DNA from: an uncultured bacterium
Lineage (GTDB): Bacteria > Bacillota > Clostridia > Lachnospirales > Lachnospiraceae
Direction of reading: 5' to 3'
NCBI GenBank assembly: GCA_937893485.1
Contig: CALBJL010000209.1
Span: forward strand, 1 to 7,010
Length of the DNA stretch: 7,010 nt
Shown in pieces: positions 1 to 5,498 of this stretch. A program made the position numbers and the translations under genes. The notes under the pieces are model-generated. The model worked only from the letters and a program-made list of their open reading frames with translations, searched no databases and had not been told where the DNA came from. How positions within the stretch are numbered: the stretch's first letter is position 1; each line of letters opens with the position of its first letter.

Positions 1-437
1 TTGAGAGCAAGCAGGCGGTGCTGGTGGCGATTGCGGACCGGTATGCGGCAGATTTCGGTGTGATGCAGAAGAAGCTCGAAGAAAATGACCGGCTGAGTGC
101 CACGCAGAAATTGGAGCGGCTGCTGTGCGCGCTTCCGGAAAATTATTATGACATCGGACTGAGCAGGATCTATGAGCTGGCGGAAAAATATCCGAGACCG
201 TACCGGCATCTGATGGCATCGGTTAATCACGGCTGGGAGCTGGCGGAGGCGTATCTGAGGAAAGGCATGGAGGAAGGTGCGATCCGTCAGGTGTCGATCC
301 CGATTGTGATGGCGATGGTCAAAGGCACGGTACAGGCATTCATGGAGACACGCGTGCTGTATGAGAACAACCTGACTTATGAGCAGGCAAAAGAGGAAAT
401 GGTAAAAATACTTATGAAGGGAATTGAGAGCCAATGA
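1..437 (+). CDS. TetR/AcrR-family transcriptional regulator, C-terminal part (5' end outside window)
   Basis: The reading frame is open to the left window edge (first full codon at position 3), so the start and the N-terminal helix-turn-helix are missing. About 144 residues remain. They are almost wholly alpha-helical, with the layout of a TetR ligand-binding/dimerization domain: a mid-protein YELAEKYPRPYRHLM segment, then AEAYLRKGMEEGAIR, a pattern typical of the late helices of TetR regulators, then a final helix with EQAKEEMVKILMKG. The GTG at 18 is internal, not a start. The stop overlaps the start of the oxidoreductase (ATGA at 434-437), which suggests translational coupling and that this protein regulates the operon it heads. 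Family assignment is by overall pattern because the DNA-binding domain cannot be seen; the ligand is unknown. Confidence 0.75.
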   Translation, partial: ESKQAVLVAIADRYAADFGVMQKKLEENDRLSATQKLERLLCALPENYYDIGLSRIYELAEKYPRPYRHLMASVNHGWELAEAYLRKGMEEGAIRQVSIPIVMAMVKGTVQAFMETRVLYENNLTYEQAKEEMVKILMKGIESQ

Positions 438-3406
438 AAAAAGAACTGGACAAGGAATTGTATCCGGATTATGTGTATCCGGAGTTTACACCCGACCCAA
501 ATGAGCCGTTTCGTGAGCCGATTGCGAAGCTGGGAAAAAAGATCACTGATCGTATCCCGCAAAAGCTCGGCTTGAAGAAAATCACGCGCAACGATCCGGA
601 ATACTGGGGACTGGCTGGCGTGCTGTCGGATGAGGAGGCAGAGCTAGCGCTGAAGCTGGATGTCAGAAAGCCAAAGACTTTGCCGGAGATCGTGCAGATG
701 TCAGGGCTCGATGCCAAAAAGTGCGAGGCACTGCTGGAGGAGATGTCGCGGAAGGGTCTGCTGGAATACAACTGGGAGAATCCGGCACATGAAAAGCAGT
801 ATGTTTTGCCGATGTATGTGCCCGGCTGCGCCGAGTTTTTCAATATGAGTGCCAGCGTGTTAGCGTCGAATCCGGAGATGGGTACATTTTTTGAGCATAT
901 GTCCCGTCTGCCGCTGGAGAAGATCACGCCGTTTGTGCCGGAGGGCGGTGCCGGCGTAGGTATGCATGTCATTCCGGTCGAAAAAGCGATCGAGATGGAG
1001 AACGAATCCGTGGATCTGGAGCATATTTCCTACTGGCTGGACAAATATGAGGGGAAATATGCCGCGAGCCCGTGCTCGTGCCGACGTTCACGTCTGACAC
1101 ACGATGAGGGCTGTGCGGACGATCCGGAGGGCTGGTGCATCGCGATTGGCGATATGGCAGACTATGTCGTAGAGACACAGAAGGACGGACGCTATATCTC
1201 CAAGGAGGAGGCTCTTGACATTCTCCGTCAGGCGGAGGAAAACGGATTTGTGCATCAGATCACGAATATCGATGGCAAGGATAAGATTTTTGCGATCTGT
1301 AACTGTAATGTGAATGTATGTTATGCGCTGCGCACTTCACAGCTTTTTAATACGCCGAATATGTCGCGTTCTGCCTATATCGCGAAGGTGGAAACACAGA
1401 ACTGTGTTGCCTGCGGCAAGTGTGTGGAGAGCTGTCCTGCCGGGGCGGTAAAGCTCGGACAGAAGCTGTGTGACAAAGAGGGCTGTGAGATCACATATCC
1501 GAGAATGCCGCTGCCGTCGGATCAGCCGTGGGGTGAGCATATGTGGTCGCACAATTACCGTGATGTCAACCGGATCAACTGTTATGATACCGGTACGGCA
1601 CCGTGTAAAACCGCATGTCCGGCACATATTGCGGTGCAGGGATATTTACAGCTTGCTAAGGAGGGGCGGTTTGATGAGGCGCTTGCGCTGATCAAAAAGG
1701 ATAATCCACTTCCGGCAGTCTGCGGTCATGTCTGCAACCGCCGTTGTGAGGATGCATGTACGAGAGCGACGATTGATGAGGCGGTAGCGATCGACGAGGT
1801 CAAGCGGTTTATCGCGGAGCGTGATCTGAATGCTGCGACGCGCTATATTCCCAAGCCGACGATCCCGTCGCTGCGGGGCGGCTTTGAGGAAAAGATCGCG
1901 ATTATCGGTGCGGGTCCTGCGGGATTGTCCTGTGCATATTATCTGGCTCTGACCGGATACAAGCCGACGGTATTTGAGAAAAATGACGAGCCCGGCGGTA
2001 TGCTGCGATACGGAATTCCATCTTATAAACTGGAAAAAAATCTGCTGGCGGCAGAGATCGATGTCATACGGGAGCTGGGTGTCGAGATCCGTTGCGGCGT
2101 AGAAATCGGAAAGGACATTACGATCGAAGAACTGCGTGAGCAGGGCTACCGTGGATTTTATGCGGCGATCGGCTGCCAGAAGGGCAGAAAGCCCGGCATC
2201 AGCGGAGAGAATGCGGCAGGCGCTTACACCGCAGTCGATTTTCTGCGGGAGGCAGGGGCAAACGAGCACTTTGCGCTGAGTGGAGATGTCGTTGTGATCG
2301 GTGGCGGAAATGTGGCGGTCGACGCGGCGCGGATCAGCGTGCGTTGTGCGCAGCAGGAGCGTGTTGGAGCAAAAACACTGTTGAAGAAAGCACTCATAAA
2401 CAATCCGATCAAGGAGCTGATCAAGGATTCTGCCATAGAATCTACAATAGAGTCCGTGAAAGAGTCGATCAGGGATTCCGCCATAGAGTCTACGATAGAA
2501 TCGGTAAAAGAATCGATTAAGGAATCTGTGACAGATTCGATCAAGGTCTCCATGTTCTGTCTGGAGCAGCGGGAGCAGATGCCCGCGAGCGAGGAGGAGA
2601 TCGAGGAGACACTGGCAGAGGGCATTGAATTGAACTGTGGCTGGGGACCGAAGGAGGTACTAGAGGAGAATGGTCAGGTCTGCGGTGTCGTGTTCAAAAA
2701 ATGTGTGCGTGTGTTTGACGAGCAGGGCAGATTTTCGCCGCAGTATGACGAGGAAGATACGATGACTGTCGCTTGTAAACACGTGATCTTCTCAGTCGGA
2801 CAGACGATCGACTGGGGACATATGCTGGACAATCTGCATGTGGAGCTGCGGCCGAACGGCAGTGTGCTGGCAAACAGACTGACGTATCAGACTTCCGAGC
2901 CGGATATTTTTGTCGGCGGAGATGTCTATACAGGACCGAAATTTGCGATCGATGCGATCGCGGCAGGACGCGAGGGCGCGATTTCCCTGCACCGCTATGT
3001 GCATGAGCATTGTACGCTGACGATCGGCAGAAACCGCCGTGATTTTATTGAGCTGGACAAGGAAAATATCCGGGTGGATACTTATGATGATTCCAAGCGC
3101 CAGATTCCGCCGAAAACAGATGTGGCAGAGCAGGCAAAGACATTCCGCGATTTATCACACAGTTTTACGGAGGAACAGGTACAGAAGGAGACCTCCCGCT
3201 GTCTGTCGTGCGGTGCATCGGTGGTAGATCCAAACAAATGTATCGGCTGCGGCGTGTGTACAACAAAATGTGTGTTTGATGCGATCCGTCTGCACAGGGA
3301 GCTTCCCGGTGCGTCCGTGATGCATCCGTCGGAGGAAAAACTTAAATATATCCTGCCGAACATGCTCAAGCAGTCGATCAGGGTGAAGTTTAAAAAGAAA
3401 CAGTAA
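434..3406 (+). CDS. Multi-cluster Fe-S/FAD NAD(P)-dependent oxidoreductase (GltD-like), with a repeat insert
   Basis: 990 residues, probably a cytoplasmic electron-transfer flavoprotein. Order of parts: residues about 60-115 look like a winged helix; about 205-300 hold cysteine groups (C214, C216, C227, C235; C289, C291, C296); C324-C327-C330-C334 form a ferredoxin-type [4Fe-4S] motif; C391, C395 and C430, C434, C438, C442 match the cluster domain of glutamate synthase small subunits (GltD) and their relatives. FAD-binding GAGPAGLS is at 492-499, PGGMLRYGIP at 520-529, NAD(P)-binding VVVIGGGNVAVDAAR at 619-633, the second FAD motif DIFVGGD at 824-830, and a C-terminal ferredoxin motif at C936-C946 preceded by CLSCG. 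GltD family knowledge predicts NAD(P)H to FAD to Fe-S transfer. No glutamate synthase large subunit is adjacent, so the acceptor or donor is unknown. Residues about 640-704 are an insert of XX(E/D)S tetrapeptides between VRC and VSMFCLE, two stretches that I expect to be nearly adjacent in relatives. The start overlaps the regulator by 4 bases. Confidence 0.88.
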   Translation: MKKELDKELYPDYVYPEFTPDPNEPFREPIAKLGKKITDRIPQKLGLKKITRNDPEYWGLAGVLSDEEAELALKLDVRKPKTLPEIVQMSGLDAKKCEALLEEMSRKGLLEYNWENPAHEKQYVLPMYVPGCAEFFNMSASVLASNPEMGTFFEHMSRLPLEKITPFVPEGGAGVGMHVIPVEKAIEMENESVDLEHISYWLDKYEGKYAASPCSCRRSRLTHDEGCADDPEGWCIAIGDMADYVVETQKDGRYISKEEALDILRQAEENGFVHQITNIDGKDKIFAICNCNVNVCYALRTSQLFNTPNMSRSAYIAKVETQNCVACGKCVESCPAGAVKLGQKLCDKEGCEITYPRMPLPSDQPWGEHMWSHNYRDVNRINCYDTGTAPCKTACPAHIAVQGYLQLAKEGRFDEALALIKKDNPLPAVCGHVCNRRCEDACTRATIDEAVAIDEVKRFIAERDLNAATRYIPKPTIPSLRGGFEEKIAIIGAGPAGLSCAYYLALTGYKPTVFEKNDEPGGMLRYGIPSYKLEKNLLAAEIDVIRELGVEIRCGVEIGKDITIEELREQGYRGFYAAIGCQKGRKPGISGENAAGAYTAVDFLREAGANEHFALSGDVVVIGGGNVAVDAARISVRCAQQERVGAKTLLKKALINNPIKELIKDSAIESTIESVKESIRDSAIESTIESVKESIKESVTDSIKVSMFCLEQREQMPASEEEIEETLAEGIELNCGWGPKEVLEENGQVCGVVFKKCVRVFDEQGRFSPQYDEEDTMTVACKHVIFSVGQTIDWGHMLDNLHVELRPNGSVLANRLTYQTSEPDIFVGGDVYTGPKFAIDAIAAGREGAISLHRYVHEHCTLTIGRNRRDFIELDKENIRVDTYDDSKRQIPPKTDVAEQAKTFRDLSHSFTEEQVQKETSRCLSCGASVVDPNKCIGCGVCTTKCVFDAIRLHRELPGASVMHPSEEKLKYILPNMLKQSIRVKFKKKQ
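2426..2551 (+). repeat. In-frame tandem 12-bp repeat insert (48-bp higher-order unit) within the oxidoreductase gene
   Basis: The stretch encodes consecutive tetrapeptides ending in E/D-S. A 16-residue unit, DSAIESTIESVKESIR, is at 2426-2473; a near-identical copy ending in K is at 2474-2521; a partial third copy (ESVTDSIKVS) follows. Copies differ mainly at synonymous positions. Each 12-bp step begins with GANTC, and there are ten such sites at 2426, 2438, 2450, 2462, 2474, 2486, 2498, 2510, 2522 and 2534. The flanks at 2411-2425 (ATCAAG/GAGCTG-type codons) look like decayed units. The array keeps the frame and lies just after the first helix of the NAD(P)-binding fold, where a surface loop could tolerate it. 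The peptide is probably helical, with hydrophobic residues recurring every four positions. Confidence 0.85.
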
Positions 3407-3445
3407 TTGCAGGGTGTTTTTGCAGTTACAAATGGGAGTAACGTT

Positions 3446-3790
3446 ATGCATGAGTTAGGAGTGACATTTCATATCATGGATCAGCTGGAGCAGGTCGCAG
3501 CGGAAAATGAAGTGACCTGCATCCATAAGGTGATTCTCGAACTGGGGGAGGTCTCCACGGTGATCGAATCCTATTTGCGGAATTGCTGGGGATGGGCGGC
3601 AAAGAAACGGCCGCTGTTCTATGAATCCGAGCTTGTGGTGGAGACATTGCCGGCAATCACTTATTGTGAGGACTGCAAACAGACATATTCTACGGTAGAA
3701 TATGGTAAGATCTGCCCCTATTGCAGCAGCGAGCACACATATCTGGTACAGGGCAATGAATGCAACATTAAGGAGATAGAAGTTGAATAA
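3446..3790 (+). CDS. hypA: HypA-family nickel metallochaperone / zinc-ribbon protein
   Basis: 114 residues, the usual length of HypA. The start at 3446 is chosen because it gives the hallmark MHE N-terminus, whose His2 is a nickel ligand in the family, and because GGGAG at 3434-3438 sits 7 bases upstream; the frame is open further upstream but without support. Conserved features are LELGEVSTV near residues 31-39 and a zinc ribbon with C74-x2-C77 and C90-x2-C93, followed by a C-terminal strand GNECNIKEIEVE. HypA delivers nickel to NiFe-hydrogenase, and in some species to urease, together with HypB. Neither HypB nor a hydrogenase subunit is present here. It lies 39 bases after the oxidoreductase stop and is probably co-transcribed with it, so it may serve that enzyme or a hydrogenase encoded elsewhere. 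The family call is firm; the client is not. Confidence 0.88.
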   Translation: MHELGVTFHIMDQLEQVAAENEVTCIHKVILELGEVSTVIESYLRNCWGWAAKKRPLFYESELVVETLPAITYCEDCKQTYSTVEYGKICPYCSSEHTYLVQGNECNIKEIEVE

Positions 3791-3807
3791 CAAAGAAGGG
3801 TGAGAAA

Positions 3808-4193
3808 ATATTTTTTCAGATTTATGGGGAGACAGCCGGATGGCAGCTGCTTGGCTGGCTGTATGGCGGCTGGTGGAATGTATTAAACGGTATTGCGGAC
3901 TGGCACTGTGGTGTATGTTTGCACAGGTATTCCCGCTGTTTCAGGATGCGAGCCGGTTTACGACCGTTACATCCGTATATGCAGAGGGCGGTATCGCGGC
4001 CGCGATGGGCAGCAGTATGCCGACGAGTGCAAATCCGATGGCACAGGGTGTGATCTCCGTATTGTCGATCGCGGTGAATGTATTTATTTTTGCATGTATT
4101 CTCAAGCGCGCAAAGGCGCAGAAGAAGAACCTGTGGAAAGAGGAGATTTTTACGGATAGCAGGGATTATATTGAGGCGATGGATCGTGTATAA
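3808..4193 (+). pseudogene. Collapsed multi-pass membrane-protein gene (possibly DUF5692-like), frameshifted and internally deleted
   Basis: Two overlapping frames carry protein-like sequence. From 3808 (ATA in the expected start position, 7 bases after AAGGG at 3796-3800) one frame reads FFQIYGETAGWQLLGWLYGG and then WWNVLNGIADW, typical of a membrane protein start. From about 3890-3905 the plausible reading moves to a second frame, open from an ATG at 3840 to the TAA at 4191-4193 (117 codons): LALWCMFAQVFPLFQDASRF, a TSVYAEGG segment, a hydrophobic helix GVISVLSIAVNVFIFACILK and a basic/acidic tail ending EAMDRV. From memory this resembles the start and end of a much longer family of unknown function (DUF5692), with most of the middle missing; I could not verify it. 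Alternatives are a genuine small membrane protein starting at ATG 3840 (no good ribosome binding site) or at ATT 3810 in the same frame. Confidence 0.5.
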
Positions 4194-4219
4194 CAGTATT
4201 TATGAGGGAGCGTGTGACA

Positions 4220-5269
4220 ATGGAACAGCATAAGCGGCGTGTCCGTTATTCGGGAAAATATCCGAAGAAATTTGAGGAAAAATATAAGGAGCACAATCCT
4301 GAAAAATATGCAGATACGGTGGCGCATGTGATTGAAAAGGGATCCACGCCCGCCGGTATGCACATATCTATTATGGTAAGGGAAATTCTGGAGTTCCTCG
4401 AGATCCGGCCGGGGCAGCAGGGTCTTGATTGTACGCTGGGATACGGCGGACATTCCAGAAAAATGTTAGAACAGCTACAAGGACAGGGGCGGCTGGTGTC
4501 GCTTGATATTGATCCGATAGAATCGGAGAAAACCGTGCGGCGTCTGCGTGAGGCAGGATATGGAGAGGATATTTTTCAGTTCTGTCTGACGAATTTTGCG
4601 AATATCGATGAAGTGGCGGCGAAGTATGGCACTTTTGATTTTGTGCTGGCAGACCTCGGTGTCTCGTCGATGCAGATCGACGACCCGAAACGGGGATTTT
4701 CTTATAAGCTGGAGGGATCGCTGGATCTGCGGCTCGACCCGCTGCACGGGGACAGTGCGGCACAGCGTCTGCGCCAGATCAGCCAGAAGGAATTTGAGGG
4801 CATGTTGATTGAAAATTCCGACGAGCCTTACGCAAAGGAGATCGCCGGACAGGTATTTGACCGGATGCGGAAAGGTGCTGCGATGGACACGACAATGGAG
4901 CTGCGGCAGGCGGTTGAGGATGCACTTGCAAAGGTGTCCGGCTCAATGTCGAAAAGCGAGCGGGCAGAGCTGGTGAAAAAATCATGCGCGCGTACCTTTC
5001 AGGCGCTGCGCATCGATGTCAACAGCGAGTTTGAAGTGCTCTACAGTTTTTTGGAAAAGCTGGATGGGATTCTGAAGCCGGGAGGCAGAGTCGCGATTCT
5101 CACCTTTCATTCGGGTGAAGACCGCTTAGTCAAGAAAGCATTTAAGCAGTTAAAACGTGCCAGTGTGTACGCCGAGATCGCGGAGGATGTGACGCGCCCG
5201 TCTGCGGAGGAATGCCGCATGAATCCGAGGGCAAAATCAACGAAACTGCGCTGGGCAGTCAAAGCATAA
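4220..5269 (+). CDS. RsmH/MraW-family SAM-dependent rRNA methyltransferase, extended paralog
   Basis: 349 residues from the ATG at 4220, preferred over the in-frame ATG at 4202 because AGGGAG at 4205-4210 sits 9 bases before it, while 4202 has no ribosome binding site. Family RsmH N4-methylates cytosine 1402 of 16S rRNA in the small-subunit decoding center. Visible signatures: SAM motif I DCTLGYGGHS (70-79), LDIDP (95-99), LADLGVSSMQIDDPKRGFSY (143-162), CARTFQALRIDVN (256-268), FHSGEDRLVKKAF (296-308, canonical FHSLEDR) and NPRAKSTKLRWA (335-346). The typical family start (HxPVLL) aligns with MHISIM at 47-52, so about 45 residues of basic, lysine-rich sequence are extra. The gene is not beside mraZ, ftsL or a penicillin-binding protein, unlike the standard rsmH in the division cluster. 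It is therefore probably a second copy, which may have the same or a shifted target; hence no gene symbol is given. Confidence 0.85.
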   Translation: MEQHKRRVRYSGKYPKKFEEKYKEHNPEKYADTVAHVIEKGSTPAGMHISIMVREILEFLEIRPGQQGLDCTLGYGGHSRKMLEQLQGQGRLVSLDIDPIESEKTVRRLREAGYGEDIFQFCLTNFANIDEVAAKYGTFDFVLADLGVSSMQIDDPKRGFSYKLEGSLDLRLDPLHGDSAAQRLRQISQKEFEGMLIENSDEPYAKEIAGQVFDRMRKGAAMDTTMELRQAVEDALAKVSGSMSKSERAELVKKSCARTFQALRIDVNSEFEVLYSFLEKLDGILKPGGRVAILTFHSGEDRLVKKAFKQLKRASVYAEIAEDVTRPSAEECRMNPRAKSTKLRWAVKA

Positions 5270-5274
5270 AATAT

Positions 5275-5304
5275 GGAGCAGCCATTCGGCTGCTCCGATT
5301 TCAT
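5275..5304 (+). terminator. Probable intrinsic terminator after the RsmH-family gene
   Basis: A perfect 9-bp stem, GGAGCAGCC (5275-5283) with GGCTGCTCC (5288-5296) and a 4-base loop, begins 6 bases after the TAA. It is followed by a T-rich but interrupted tail (GATTTCATTT). The stem is strong and GC-rich; the tail is weaker than ideal. On the minus strand it could also have served the remnant gene at 5301-5378. Confidence 0.75.
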
Positions 5305-5378
5305 TTACAAAACACAGCGCGCGTTCGAGTTCGTCGGTCGAGGATGGTGGTAAAATCATATTTAAAATTGTGGTTCAT
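5301..5378 (-). pseudogene. N-terminal remnant of a MalY/PatB-type PLP aminotransferase (C-S lyase) gene
   Basis: On the minus strand a start codon at 5378-5376 is preceded at 6 bases by an AGAGG ribosome binding site (complement of 5385-5389), a better initiation signal than chance gives. The peptide begins MNHNFKYDFTTILDRR and reaches a stop after 25 codons. KYDF(x)T(x)(I/L)DRR is the usual opening of MalY/PatB-type aminotransferases (cystathionine beta-lyase-like, PLP-dependent), which are about 390 residues long; everything after DRR is lost. This is family knowledge from memory and rests on about 12 informative residues, so confidence is moderate. The inverted repeat at 5422-5436 contains TATACT on this strand, a fair -10 box 48 bases upstream of the start. 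Confidence 0.45.
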
Positions 5379-5406
5379 AAAATACCTCTTTTTGAATGTA
5401 TAAGTG

Positions 5407-5434
5407 TTGACTGTCTGACACATGGTAGTATACC
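5407..5434 (+). promoter_or_regulatory. Candidate sigma-A promoter for the M18 aminopeptidase gene
   Basis: TTGACT (5407-5412) as -35 and TATACC (5429-5434) as -10 are 16 bases apart, placing transcription start near 5441, about 58 bases ahead of the start codon. The -35 is good; the -10 departs from consensus at its last bases. A terminator-like hairpin lies upstream, so a separate promoter is expected here. Confidence 0.4.
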
Positions 5435-5436
5435 AT
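5422..5436. promoter_or_regulatory. Inverted repeat ATGGTA-GTA-TACCAT overlapping the -10 box, possible operator
   Basis: Six-base arms at 5422-5427 and 5431-5436 form a perfect dyad around a 3-base center and cover the proposed -10 of the aminopeptidase promoter, as well as a TATACT on the opposite strand. A short dyad at this place could bind a repressor or simply mark overlapping divergent promoters. Chance cannot be excluded for six-base arms. Confidence 0.3.
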
Positions 5437-5498
5437 ATCAGCAGAGGGATTTGGACATAAAAATGTAAATGTGTCCGGTCGAAAGGAGTCATACGATC

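Noticed and set aside
469..972. Minus-strand open frame of 167 codons
   Set aside because: Serine-rich shadow with no ribosome binding site or motif, opposite the N-terminal part of the oxidoreductase.
1646..2269. Long minus-strand open frame opposite the oxidoreductase
   Set aside because: It is the shadow of a strongly supported gene; the peptide has no recognizable motif, and the plus-strand frame carries the FAD and Fe-S motifs.
2426..2551. Possible CRISPR array from the regular repeats
   Set aside because: The repeats are 12 bp with no spacers, lie within an intact reading frame and encode a regular peptide.
3407..3445. Earlier start for the HypA-like protein
   Set aside because: It would bury the MHE N-terminus that the family needs for nickel binding, and it starts directly after the previous stop codon without a ribosome binding site.
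4202..4219. Earlier ATG for the RsmH-family protein
   Set aside because: No ribosome binding site precedes it, and the AGGGAG at 4205-4210 serves the ATG at 4220.
5453..5476. GGACA/TGTCC inverted repeat before the aminopeptidase
   Set aside because: Five-base arms around a 14-base loop are too weak to claim as a regulatory site.
5469..5498. Earlier ATG for the aminopeptidase
   Set aside because: The AAAGGAG at 5482-5488 lies downstream of it and is correctly placed for 5499.
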